A DNA stretch of 25,621 nt from Geminicoccus sp035556675 (GTDB lineage Bacteria; Pseudomonadota; Alphaproteobacteria; Geminicoccales; Geminicoccaceae): assembly GCF_035556675.1 (NCBI RefSeq), contig NZ_DATMFZ010000359.1:1-25621 (forward strand), in the 5' to 3' direction. A program made the position numbers and the translations under genes. The notes beneath the pieces were generated by a model. It saw only the letters and a list, made by a program, of their open reading frames with translations. It made no database searches and was not told where the DNA came from. Positions 1 through 6,607 of this stretch are shown here, piece by piece. Each line of letters starts with the position of its first letter. Positions within the stretch are counted from its first letter, which is position 1.

Positions 1-1
1 C

Positions 2-244
2 CAGGTTACGCACAGCAAGACGCTGGACGACCTTCCGGACGGCGCGTTCGTCACGCTTGCCGATGCCCCGGACGTGCCGCTCCTCCTCTGGGAAGGCAGC
101 CTCCATCCCTGGAGCCAGGGGGGCTATGCAGTGCCCCGTGCGGTTCGGCCCGACACGCCAGCCCGGGTCCTCACGCCCATGCCGACCGTGGCGACGCTGC
201 GCGCCGGCTATCGGCCGCTGGTGGGTGTCCTGCCGGCAGGTTGA
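2..244 (+). CDS. C-terminal part of an unrecognised protein (5' end outside window)
   Basis: An open frame enters from the left edge and ends at a TGA at 242-244, giving 80 C-terminal residues. The visible part reads like a small globular domain: a segment LPDGAFVTL, a tryptophan-bearing LLLWEGSLHPWS, then GGY, then a run of TP motifs (VLTPMPTVATLRAGYRPL). I have a vague impression of conserved hypothetical proteins of alphaproteobacteria with a similar ending, but cannot name the family or a function. No signal or membrane segment lies in the visible part. Its stop codon borders the non-coding region with the tRNA-Val locus, which is transcribed toward it, so this gene and the tRNA converge. 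Confidence 0.6.
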   Translation, partial: QVTHSKTLDDLPDGAFVTLADAPDVPLLLWEGSLHPWSQGGYAVPRAVRPDTPARVLTPMPTVATLRAGYRPLVGVLPAG

Positions 245-246
245 AC

Positions 247-279
247 GGCGCCCATTCCCGACCTGGTAGCTACGCCCGC
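247..279 (-). other. possible decayed tRNA (tRNA-Gly-like 5' part)
   Basis: Read on the minus strand, 279 to 268 is GCGGGCGTAGCT, which matches the acceptor strand and start of the D arm of many bacterial tRNA-Gly genes. The next bases, ACCAGGTCGGGAATG, resemble the 3' side of the anticodon arm and variable region of tRNA-Gly(GCC), as if the D loop and anticodon had been deleted. A T-loop-like GTTCAAC follows at 246-240, inside the stop region of the upstream gene. It starts three bases after a copy of the same 11-base leader that abuts the intact tRNA-Val. No complete cloverleaf can be folded, so this is at best a relic. Confidence 0.3.
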
Positions 280-282
280 ATT

Positions 283-293
283 GTCCTGATCGG
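283..293 (-). repeat. 11-base direct repeat, copy 1 (CCGATCAGGAC)
   Basis: Minus-strand CCGATCAGGAC, identical to the copies at 343-353 and 439-449. It precedes the tRNA-Gly-like relic by three bases. Confidence 0.7.
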
Positions 294-309
294 AGGATCA
301 CAGCTGCAT

Positions 310-325
310 GCCCGCGGGAGCGGGC
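310..325 (-). terminator. weak hairpin downstream of tRNA-Val
   Basis: A perfect 6-bp stem (GCCCGC/GCGGGC) closes a 4-base loop, 39 bases after the encoded CCA end of the tRNA. There is no T run on either side, so it may be a 3' processing or stabilising structure, or a weak terminator. Confidence 0.3.
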
Positions 326-342
326 CGGCCTGCGGCGGGGTC

Positions 343-353
343 GTCCTGATCGG
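343..353 (-). repeat. 11-base direct repeat, copy 2 (CCGATCAGGAC)
   Basis: Identical to copies 1 and 3. It lies 10 bases beyond the CCA end of the tRNA-Val. No tRNA-like sequence follows this copy. Confidence 0.7.
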
Positions 354-363
354 GGCTTGGAGG

Positions 364-438
<75 letters not shown>

Positions 439-449
439 GTCCTGATCGG
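439..449 (-). repeat. 11-base direct repeat, copy 3, directly at the tRNA-Val 5' end
   Basis: CCGATCAGGAC on the minus strand ends exactly where the mature tRNA begins. It would make up the 5' leader removed by RNase P, starting a few bases after the inferred transcription start. Confidence 0.7.
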
Positions 450-459
450 CGGTGGCGAG

Positions 460-488
460 CGGATAGCGTTTGTCGGCGGCGCTGGCAA
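460..488 (-). promoter_or_regulatory. probable sigma-70 promoter of tRNA-Val
   Basis: On the minus strand a -35 box TTGCCA (complement of 483-488) and a -10 box TATCCG (complement of 460-465) are separated by exactly 17 bases. Transcription would start near 452, about 14 bases before the mature tRNA, a usual distance for a stable RNA gene. No other match of this quality is seen upstream of the tRNA. Confidence 0.5.
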
Positions 489-585
489 GTGCCGGCTGCA
501 GGAATCCGGATGGTTTCGCCTTCTGTCGGCGTTGTGGCACGGTCCCGGCCGTGGTTGCATCGGCAGGGCTCTCCCGGATGCGGTG

Positions 586-1431
586 ATGATCGATCCCTTC
601 GCTCTCGTGCGGCCAGCCGGCCTCGGCCTGCCGGTCCTGCTCTCCTCGCCGCACAGCGGCCGCCATTATCCCGAGCAGGCGCGCCGCCGGCTGGGCGTGG
701 CCCCGGCGACCCTGGCGATCCTGAACGACGGCCCGGTCCACGAGCTGCTGGACGCGGCGGTGGCGGCCGGCGCCACCTTGCTGCGCGCCCGCTGGAACCG
801 CACCTGGATCGACCTCAACCGGGATCCCGCGGAGTTCGACGAGGACGCGATCGACGGCCTGCCGATGGGTGTGCGGCCATGCCGGTCGCTGCGCGTGCAG
901 GCCGGGCTGGGCTTGGTGCCGACACGGCTGGGCGAGCGGCGCATCCATCTGCGCCGGCTGGCTTTTGTCGAGCTGGCCGAGCGGATCGCAGGGGTGCACC
1001 AGCCTTATCACGCGGCGCTGGAGCGGGAATGCCGGCGGCTGGCGGGCGGGTTCGGCCAGATGCTGCTGCTGGACTGCCATACCATGCCGGGCCCGTGCGG
1101 CGGTGCCGGGGCGCTGCCGGACATCGTGCTGGGCGACCGGTTCGGCCGGAGCTGTGCCGGTCCGCTGGTGGCCGCGGCGGAAGCCTCGCTGCGCGACGCC
1201 GGCTTCACCGTGGCGCGCAACCGGCCCTTCGCGGGCGGCTGGATCACCAAGCGGCACGGCCAGCCGGAGCGGGGCATGCATGCCCTGCAGCTCGAGCTCT
1301 GCCGGCAGCGCTTCTTCACGGCCGACTGGCAGCAGACCGGCGCAGCCCCCGCGCTGCGCCGGGCATTGGCCGCACTGGTCCGGGAACTCGCCGCGATGCT
1401 GCCCCCGGCAAGGCCGCTGGCCGCGGAGTGA
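586..1431 (+). CDS. N-formylglutamate amidohydrolase family protein
   Basis: A 281-residue cytoplasmic hydrolase of the FGase family, which removes formate from N-formylglutamate, the last step of the five-step histidine degradation route. Family marks in order are SSPHSG near residue 20-25 with the metal-ligand histidine, DLNRDP after a RWNRTWI segment, DCHTMP in the middle of the protein with a second histidine, and LGDRFG shortly after. The frame is open from 532, but the ATG at 586 gives a family-like N-terminus (MIDPFALVRP); a GTG directly before it at 583 is an alternative. No other hut genes are adjacent, so a role in histidine breakdown rests on family alone. Members outside hut operons may act on other N-formyl or N-acyl amino acids. 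It is divergent from tRNA-Val and runs in the same direction as the next two genes. Confidence 0.85.
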   Translation: MIDPFALVRPAGLGLPVLLSSPHSGRHYPEQARRRLGVAPATLAILNDGPVHELLDAAVAAGATLLRARWNRTWIDLNRDPAEFDEDAIDGLPMGVRPCRSLRVQAGLGLVPTRLGERRIHLRRLAFVELAERIAGVHQPYHAALERECRRLAGGFGQMLLLDCHTMPGPCGGAGALPDIVLGDRFGRSCAGPLVAAAEASLRDAGFTVARNRPFAGGWITKRHGQPERGMHALQLELCRQRFFTADWQQTGAAPALRRALAALVRELAAMLPPARPLAAE

Positions 1432-1500
1432 GCAGGCGGGCTTCAGCCGGTCCGGCGCTTGCCGGCTCGGGCTGGCCCGGAGCTTGCAAGATATTGCGGC

Positions 1501-2361
1501 ATGTCCAGGACCATGCCCCTCCTCCTCGCCCTCGTCGCCCTGTTCCTGCCGCTCGCGGCCGGCTCCAGTCCGGCCACCCTCGCCGAGGAAACGGCAAGAA
1601 CTGCCGCCCTCTGCCTGGATGCGGCAAGACGTGCCGAGCGCTTGGCCGACCTGCCCGAGGGCATCGTGACCGGGATCATGCTCGCCGAGACCGGGCGGTG
1701 GAGCAAGGCGCAGCGGCGCAGCTATCCCTGGCCCTGGACGGTCACCTCGGGCAACGAGGCCTGGTATGCGGACAGCCGTGCGGCCGCGATCGCCACAGTG
1801 CGCCGCCTGCAGGCCGAAGGCCGGCGCAACATCGATGTCGGCTGCATGCAGATCAACCTGTACTGGCATCCCGACGCGTTCCGGACGATCGAGGAGGCGC
1901 TCGATCCGATCCGCAACGTCGCCTATGGCACGGCCTTCCTGGGCGAGCTCCATGCCGAGCACGGTAGCTGGCGCGCGGCGGTGGCCGCCTATCACAGCCG
2001 CGATCCGGAACGCGGCCACACCTATCTGGCGCGGGTCGAGAAGCTGCAGGAGCAGTACCGCTCGTGGGGCGAGGAGGTCGTGGCCCGCGCCGATGCCGCA
2101 CCCACCGGCATGAAGCTGTTCGGGCGGCTGGCACCGGCACGCCCGCTGTTCGGCGCGGACGACACGCCCCGGCAGCGCGCCGTTGCCAAGGGCGGGCTGC
2201 TGCTGGCCGCCCTGGCGCCCCCGGTCGGGGTGGCCGCCCTGCCCGCGCCGGGCAGCCTGATCCGGCTCCGCCGCGACCTGGAGGGCGGCCGGGTCGTGCC
2301 CGCCCGCTCCTTCCTGTTCTCCGGTACGGCCTCGGCATCGTTCCCGGCCGTGGAGCGTTGA
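1501..2361 (+). CDS. secreted lytic transglycosylase, SLT domain
   Basis: This 286-residue protein probably cleaves the glycan strands of peptidoglycan in the periplasm. The chosen start at 1501 gives a clean signal peptide: a short basic start (MSRTM), a hydrophobic core (PLLLALVALFLPLAA) and a small-residue cleavage region near residue 20-25. The SLT fold follows from about residue 50. The likely catalytic glutamate is E63 in IMLAETGRWS, a substrate-cleft segment GCMQINLYWHP corresponds to the usual G-x-MQIN motif, and AAVAAYHS corresponds to the A-YN-G segment. The last 85 residues are low complexity and not assigned. An upstream ATG at 1459 would bury the signal peptide and is rejected. 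No conjugation or secretion genes lie nearby, so a general cell-wall remodelling role is more likely than a VirB1-like one. Confidence 0.85.
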   Translation: MSRTMPLLLALVALFLPLAAGSSPATLAEETARTAALCLDAARRAERLADLPEGIVTGIMLAETGRWSKAQRRSYPWPWTVTSGNEAWYADSRAAAIATVRRLQAEGRRNIDVGCMQINLYWHPDAFRTIEEALDPIRNVAYGTAFLGELHAEHGSWRAAVAAYHSRDPERGHTYLARVEKLQEQYRSWGEEVVARADAAPTGMKLFGRLAPARPLFGADDTPRQRAVAKGGLLLAALAPPVGVAALPAPGSLIRLRRDLEGGRVVPARSFLFSGTASASFPAVER

Positions 2362-2422
2362 CCCGCCGCGGTACCGACGCCAGCGTGTCTGGCTAGAAGC
2401 GTGGACACGCGGGGCAAGGTGC

Positions 2423-2824
2423 ATGGCGGGCGGCGAGGACGACCCTGAGCAGGATTTCTGCGAGCGGCTGGACCGGCTGCTTGGCGAGGCGATGGGCCTG
2501 GTCCAGGCGACCAAGCACTATCTGGAGCGTCGGCCGGCCGGCGCCATGCCGGTTGCGGGCGAGCTCGGCCATCTGTGCGAGCTCGACCGGGTGACCTGCC
2601 GGCTGGGCCTCGTGATCGGCTGGCTCCTGCGGCGCAAGGCCGAGCTGGCCGGCGACGGGCCGGCCGCGGCCGCCATCGAGGACGACCCGCACTGCCTGCA
2701 GCAGCCGGCCCTGGCGGAGCTGCCGCCCGCCTTGGGCGCATTGCTGGACGCGAGTGCCGTCCTGTATGGCCGGACCGTGCGGATGGCAGCGGCCGGGGAG
2801 TGCCGCCCGGACATCCTGCACTGA
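2423..2824 (+). CDS. small RcdA-like (DUF1465) protein
   Basis: This 133-residue mostly helical acidic protein resembles the DUF1465/RcdA family. In Caulobacter, RcdA is an adaptor that helps deliver the cell-cycle regulator CtrA to ClpXP protease. Supporting segments in order are LLGEAMGLVQATKHYLE, a helix with DRVTCRLGLVIGWLLRRKAE (family members have RLTTRLMQVASWLL), and a final helix LGALLDASAVLYGRTVRM, where the family has a pattern like SxxLYxRVxRLD. It is shorter than the roughly 160-175 residues I expect for RcdA, mainly because N- and C-terminal tails are missing. It lies 61 bases after the transglycosylase and may share its transcript. The assignment rests on remembered family patterns, not a search. 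Confidence 0.6.
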   Translation: MAGGEDDPEQDFCERLDRLLGEAMGLVQATKHYLERRPAGAMPVAGELGHLCELDRVTCRLGLVIGWLLRRKAELAGDGPAAAAIEDDPHCLQQPALAELPPALGALLDASAVLYGRTVRMAAAGECRPDILH

Positions 2825-2856
2825 TCATCCGATCGGCCGGCCATGGCCCGGGCAGC

Positions 2857-3579
2857 CTACGGGACGAGCGGCTGGCGGGCCATCAGCGGCCGGTGCTGGC
2901 GGCCGTCCGGGCCGAAGTTCCGGGGGTCCAGCCAAGCGGTGAAGGCTGCATCCAGTGCCGGCCATTCCTCCGCGAGGATCGAGTACCAGGCCGTGTCGCG
3001 GTTGCGGCCCTTGACCACCAGGTGCCGGTAGAAAATGCCTTCGTGGCGAAAGCCGAAGCGCAGGGCGGCCCGCCGCGAGGGCAGGTTCGCGGCGTCGCAC
3101 TTCCACTCGATCCGGCGGAACCCCAGTGCCACGGCGTGGCGGATCAGGAGATGGATCGCCTCGGTGGCGGCGGTCCGGCGGCGCAGCTCACTGCCGAACC
3201 AGACATGGCCGATCTCGATCGAGCCCCCTGCCGGATGGATGTTGAGATAGCTGGCCATGCCCAGCGCGCGGCCGGCCGGATCGCAGATCGCGAAGAACAT
3301 GGGCTCGGCCGTACCGGCCAGGGGCTGCAGCCAGGCCTGCATCGCGTCCTGGTCGGCGAACGGCCCGTAGGCCATGAAGCGCCAGCGCTCCGCCTGGCCC
3401 GGCCCATGCCCCGCCCGGAACAGGTCCGGCCCATGCTGGTCGGGATCGAGCGGCTCCAGGCGCACCGTCCTGCCGACCAGCGCTGCCCGGGCCGGCGGCT
3501 GTGCCGGCGGCAGTGGTGCCACCGCCGCGGTCGACAGCCGCCGCCGGCAGACCGGCTCATGCCCCTCGGGCTCGATCAT
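2857..3579 (-). CDS. GNAT-family N-acetyltransferase (RimJ/RimL-like)
   Basis: A 240-residue cytoplasmic acetyltransferase of the RimJ/RimL type, which transfers an acetyl group from acetyl-CoA to an amine. Segments in order are VGRTVRLEPLDPDQH (first strand of the fold, after a 30-residue leader), FFAICDPAGRALGMASYLNI and IEIGHVWFGSELRRRTAATEAI, where the acetyl-CoA pyrophosphate loop normally lies. Then come RIEWKCDAANLPSRRAALR with the conserved N-xxSxxxxxxxGF pattern and FGFRHEGIFYRHLVVKGRNRDTAWYSI. The start codon overlaps the pdxY stop in an ATGA, so it is translationally coupled to the pyridoxal kinase. The substrate cannot be read from the sequence. Close homologues are often annotated as protein or antibiotic acetyltransferases, which I would not assume here. 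Confidence 0.85.
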   Translation of the reverse strand: MIEPEGHEPVCRRRLSTAAVAPLPPAQPPARAALVGRTVRLEPLDPDQHGPDLFRAGHGPGQAERWRFMAYGPFADQDAMQAWLQPLAGTAEPMFFAICDPAGRALGMASYLNIHPAGGSIEIGHVWFGSELRRRTAATEAIHLLIRHAVALGFRRIEWKCDAANLPSRRAALRFGFRHEGIFYRHLVVKGRNRDTAWYSILAEEWPALDAAFTAWLDPRNFGPDGRQHRPLMARQPLVP

Positions 3580-4433
3580 CGCACCCGTTCCACCTCGAAC
3601 AGGCGCGGCGGGCGGACAAATGCCTCCTGTGCCGCCACCAGCTCGATCTCGCGCGCCCCCTGCTCATGGGTCAGCCTGACCAGCTCGTACATGGCCGAGA
3701 CCGTCCGCTGCAGGACCTCTGGGATGTCGTCGCTGGCCAGCCGGTTGCCCAGCACCAGTGCCGTGGTTGCATCCCCGGTGCCGTTCACGGTCAGCGGCAG
3801 CTTGGGCGTGCGCACCAGCCAGCTGCCCGCAGCCGTATCGGCGAGCACCACGATTTCGTCGACGGCACCCGGCAGCTCCAGGCTGGTCACCACCACGAGG
3901 CTCGGACCGCGCTGCCGCACCTGGGCAGCACCGGCCAGCGCGTCCTCCAGGCTGTCGATCGAACGGTCCGCAAGAAAGGCCAGCTCGAACGCATTGGGCG
4001 TGACGATGTCGGCCTGGGGCACGGCCTGATCGCGGAAGAATTCCGGGATCCCGGGCCGGACGAAGAAGCCGCGGCCGACATCGCCCATCACCGGATCGCA
4101 GGCATAGAGCGCGCCGGGTCGTGCCGCACGGATCCGGGCGACCGTCTCCAGCACGGCAGCGCCGAGCTGCGGATCACCCAGATAGCCGGACATCACCGCC
4201 CGGGTGCGGGCGAATGCGCCGCGCTCCTCCACGCCCTGCAGGATCTCGCGGATCTGCTCGACGCTGTTGGCACTGCCCTTCCAGGTACCATAGCCGGTGT
4301 GGTTGCTGAACTGCACCGTGTTGACCGCCCAGACCTCGTGGCCCAGCCGCTGCAGCGGGAATACCGCCGCGCAGTTGCCGACATGGCCATAGGCCACGTG
4401 CGACTGGATCGACAGGATGCCCTCGCGCGCCAC
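3576..4433 (-). CDS. pdxY: pyridoxal kinase PdxY
   Basis: This 285-residue ribokinase-fold enzyme phosphorylates pyridoxal to pyridoxal 5'-phosphate with ATP in the B6 salvage pathway. The N-terminal ILSIQSHVAYGHVGNCAAVFPLQRLG is the classic substrate-binding start of PdxY/PdxK, and VNTVQFSNHTGYGTWKG follows as in PdxY. CDPVMGD lies in the middle, and the C-terminal VNGTGDATTALVLG carries the anion-hole GTGD with the catalytic aspartate. The length is normal for PdxY. It is the first gene of a two-gene minus-strand unit with the GNAT gene (4-base overlap). It is divergent from pdxH, the other PLP salvage enzyme, with a 175-base shared upstream region, so co-regulation is plausible. Confidence 0.95.
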   Translation of the reverse strand: MAREGILSIQSHVAYGHVGNCAAVFPLQRLGHEVWAVNTVQFSNHTGYGTWKGSANSVEQIREILQGVEERGAFARTRAVMSGYLGDPQLGAAVLETVARIRAARPGALYACDPVMGDVGRGFFVRPGIPEFFRDQAVPQADIVTPNAFELAFLADRSIDSLEDALAGAAQVRQRGPSLVVVTSLELPGAVDEIVVLADTAAGSWLVRTPKLPLTVNGTGDATTALVLGNRLASDDIPEVLQRTVSAMYELVRLTHEQGAREIELVAAQEAFVRPPRLFEVERVR

Positions 4434-4511
4434 GACCGCTTCTCCCGGATGCTCCGCCCGGCCGCGACGCTAGGTCCAGTCCGGGACGCGCAAAAGGCCC
4501 AGTTTGCCCGG

Positions 4512-4531
4512 GTACGGTCGATTTCCCGTAC
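4512..4531. promoter_or_regulatory. inverted repeat in the pdxY-pdxH intergenic region
   Basis: GTACGG and CCGTAC are separated by eight bases, and a further overlapping GTACGG lies at 4528-4533, so both an inverted and a direct repeat of the hexamer are present. It lies between the two divergent B6 genes and could be an operator, for example for a MocR/PdxR-type regulator. That is inference from position only. No such regulator gene is in the window. Confidence 0.3.
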
Positions 4532-4608
4532 GGCCCCCGCTGCTGGGACATGGACAAGTGCCGGCGGGCACGCCACCTGGAAGGCGGCTGGGCAAGGGGA
4601 GCCGGACG

Positions 4609-5247
4609 ATGAGATCACCGCAGGACATGCGGGTGGACTATGCGCGCGCTGAGCTGGACGAGGCCAGTGCCGGCATGGACCCGCTGGCCCTGTTCGGCCG
4701 CTGGTTCCAGGAAGCCAGCGCGAGCGGCCTGGCCGAGCCGAACGCGATGGCGGTGGCGACCGTCGATGCCAGCGGCCAGCCGTCCTGCCGCATGGTGCTC
4801 CTCAAGCATTTCGGCGCGGATGGCTTCGACTTCTTCACCAACACCGAGAGCCGCAAGGGCCAGGAGCTCGCCGGCAATCCGCAGGCGGCACTCCTGTTCT
4901 GGTGGGACGTGCTGCATCGACAGGTGCGCATCGAGGGACCGGTGAGCGCGGTGCCGGCCGCGGAAGCCGATGCCTATTTCGCCAGCCGGCCGCTGGGCAG
5001 CCGGATCGGCGCCTGGGCGTCCAGGCAGTCCCATCCGGTGGCCGACCGGGCGCAGCTCGCCCGGCAGGAAGCGGAGGCGCGCGACCGGTTCGGCGACACC
5101 CCGCCCCGCCCGCCGTTCTGGGGCGGCTACCGGGTGCGGCCCGTGACGATCGAGTTCTGGCAGGGCCGCCCTAGCCGGCTGCATGACCGGCTGTGCTACC
5201 GGCGCCTGGCGGGCGGTGACTGGCAGCGCGAGCGCCTGAATCCCTGA
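4609..5247 (+). CDS. pdxH: pyridoxine/pyridoxamine 5'-phosphate oxidase PdxH
   Basis: A 212-residue FMN enzyme that oxidises pyridoxine phosphate or pyridoxamine phosphate to pyridoxal phosphate with O2. The N-terminal YARAELDEASAGMDPLALFGRWFQEA is typical of PdxH. SCRMVLLKHFGADGFDFFTN is the FMN-binding core and RQVRIEGPV follows. SRIGAWASRQS is the usual active-site loop. The C-terminal IEFWQGRPSRLHDR fits the PNPOx signature pattern exactly. The ATG at 4609 is preceded by an AAGGGGAG ribosome-binding site; the frame is open further upstream to 4504 without a better start. It is divergent from pdxY, so both PLP salvage steps are encoded together. Confidence 0.96.
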   Translation: MRSPQDMRVDYARAELDEASAGMDPLALFGRWFQEASASGLAEPNAMAVATVDASGQPSCRMVLLKHFGADGFDFFTNTESRKGQELAGNPQAALLFWWDVLHRQVRIEGPVSAVPAAEADAYFASRPLGSRIGAWASRQSHPVADRAQLARQEAEARDRFGDTPPRPPFWGGYRVRPVTIEFWQGRPSRLHDRLCYRRLAGGDWQRERLNP

Positions 5248-5374
5248 GCCCCGGCCGGGGGCGTCGGGGCAGGCTCCCAAGCGACCCGAGCGCGCGCCCC
5301 ATGCGGGCAATGCTTGCGTATGCCGCGACGAGCGGCCATCTCCTGGCCCTGGCCAACTCCACCGGAGCCGCGAC

Positions 5375-6109
5375 GTGCAGGATCAGAAGGTCGTGTTCAT
5401 CACGGGCGCGTCCCGTGGCATTGGTCACGCTACCGCCAAGTACTTCGTCAAGCAGGGCTGGCGCGCGGTGACCTGCTCGCGGGACGCGGTGCCGCCGCAA
5501 TGCGGCCGGGGCGAGCGGCACATGCATATCTGCGCCGATCTCGCCGACCTCTCCAAGCTGCCCGAGGTGGTGGCGGAACTCGAGGACCTGCTCGACGGCG
5601 GGCCGATCCACGCCCTGGTCAACAATGCCGGCTACTCGCCCAAAGGCGAGGACGGCCACCGCCTGGGTGCGCTGGAGAGCGACCTGGACGTGTTCCAGAA
5701 GGTGTTCGCGATCAACTTCTTCTCCTGCGCCTGGTTCGCGCGGGAGATGGCGCCGAAGCTCGCCGAGACCTCCGGTGCCATCGTCAACATCACCTCGATC
5801 GCCGGCAGCCGGGTCCACCCGTTCGCCGGCACCGCGTACGCGACCTCCAAGGCGGCACTCACCGCGCTGACCCGCGAACTGGCCGCCGACCTCGCCCATC
5901 TGCGCATCCGCGTGAACGCGGTCAGCCCCGGTGAGATCAACACGGCGATCCTCTCGCCCGGCACCGAGGCGCTGGTGGAGCGGATCCCGATGCGGCGGCT
6001 GGGTTCGCCCGAGGAGGTGGCCGCGGTGGTCCACTATCTTTGCAGCGACCAGGTCTCCTACATCACCGGGGCCGAGATCCCGGTGAACGGCGGCCAGGAC
6101 GTCTACTGA
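5375..6109 (+). CDS. SDR-family oxidoreductase
   Basis: A 244-residue classical short-chain dehydrogenase/reductase, an NAD(P)-dependent oxidoreductase. The cofactor motif TGASRGIG spans residues 10-17, the structural NNAG lies at 83-86, the catalytic serine is S141 in NITSIAG, and Y155/K159 form the YATSK active site. The family-typical ending is YITGAEIPVNGGQ. The start is a GTG at 5375, needed for the complete first beta strand. An arginine after the glycine motif (ASRGIG) and CSRDAV at the end of beta-2 hint at NADP, without certainty. The substrate is unknown. It follows pdxH by 127 bases in the same direction, but nothing ties it to B6 metabolism. Confidence 0.9.
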   Translation: MQDQKVVFITGASRGIGHATAKYFVKQGWRAVTCSRDAVPPQCGRGERHMHICADLADLSKLPEVVAELEDLLDGGPIHALVNNAGYSPKGEDGHRLGALESDLDVFQKVFAINFFSCAWFAREMAPKLAETSGAIVNITSIAGSRVHPFAGTAYATSKAALTALTRELAADLAHLRIRVNAVSPGEINTAILSPGTEALVERIPMRRLGSPEEVAAVVHYLCSDQVSYITGAEIPVNGGQDVY

Positions 6110-6333
6110 AGCTCGACCGGCCGCCAGTTGCGCGCCACCGCAGCGGTCCCTGCCAGGAGCAGGGCAGCCAGCACCAGGCCCAGCACGACCAGCAGGGGCT
6201 GGTCCGGCAGGCTGGCACCGGTCGCGCGGAGCGGGGCCGGCATGATACCGAACGCCAGGAAGGCCGCGATGCTGCCGAGCAGGACCCCTGGCAGGCCCGC
6301 CGCGACGATCAACAGGATCACCAGTCGACCCAT
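6103..6333 (-). CDS. small two-helix membrane protein, unrecognised
   Basis: This frame predicts 76 residues with two clear hydrophobic segments: VILLIVAAGLPGVLLGSIAAFLAF near the N-terminus and LLVVLGLVLAALLLAGTAAVA before the end. A short GIMPAPLRATG loop separates them, and the C-terminus is basic. The start at 6333 is chosen because a strong GGGGGAGA ribosome-binding site precedes it; the frame continues upstream to 6390 with non-membrane residues. Its last seven bases overlap the 3' end of the SDR gene on the other strand, a tail-to-tail arrangement. I do not recognise a family. Confidence 0.55.
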   Translation of the reverse strand: MGRLVILLIVAAGLPGVLLGSIAAFLAFGIMPAPLRATGASLPDQPLLVVLGLVLAALLLAGTAAVARNWRPVELQ

Positions 6334-6406
6334 CCGTGTCTCCCCCGAGACCCGGTTGCACCTGAGGTTGGGCCTAACAGATTTCGACAACTGTTGGAAC
6401 GTTTCC

Positions 6407-6438
6407 GATCCCCTGCCCCGATCCCGGGCCAGGGGATC
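6407..6438. repeat. strong inverted repeat (hairpin) in the 6334-6607 intergenic region
   Basis: GATCCCCTG and CAGGGGATC form a perfect 9-bp stem. A C-C mismatch and then CCC/GGG extend it inward. It lies between two divergent genes, so it is not at a gene end and has no T tract. It may be an operator or a 5' leader structure of either gene. The rest of this 274-base gap holds a small IR (AACAG at 6377-6381, CTGTT at 6391-6395) and the AT-rich island listed separately. Confidence 0.5.
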
Positions 6439-6479
6439 GCGCCGCCCTTCCCGCCTCGCGGCGCCACGAGCTTCGGCGC

Positions 6480-6528
6480 AATTTTATGTAATTTTCTGAA
6501 TAGTTTAGCCCAGAATGTTATTGTTGCC
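6480..6528 (+). promoter_or_regulatory. AT-rich island upstream of the diguanylate cyclase gene
   Basis: About 49 bases rich in T and A, including ATTTTATGTAATTTTCTGAA, interrupt sequence that is otherwise about 70 percent GC. They lie 80-130 bases upstream of the chosen start at 6608. This probably holds the promoter, or a binding site for a nucleoid protein. A TATTGT at 6519-6524 is a possible -10, but no -35 box at correct spacing stands out. Confidence 0.35.
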
Positions 6529-6607
6529 CGGGGTGCAGGGCCACATTAACCGTGAAGGCGAACGGTGGCTCCATTCTTCGCCGCCGCCCCACCGGAGCGG
6601 GAAGCCT

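Noticed and set aside
1459..1500. Upstream start of the lytic transglycosylase
   Set aside because: It would place 14 residues in front of an otherwise well-formed signal peptide.
5249..5260. CCCCGGCCGGGG palindrome just after pdxH, as a terminator
   Set aside because: It forms at most a 5-bp stem with a GC loop and has no T tract on either strand.
6515..6607. Upstream start of the diguanylate cyclase at 6515
   Set aside because: The extra 31 residues are proline- and arginine-rich with no family match, and the ATG at 6608 has a better ribosome-binding site and begins at the receiver domain.
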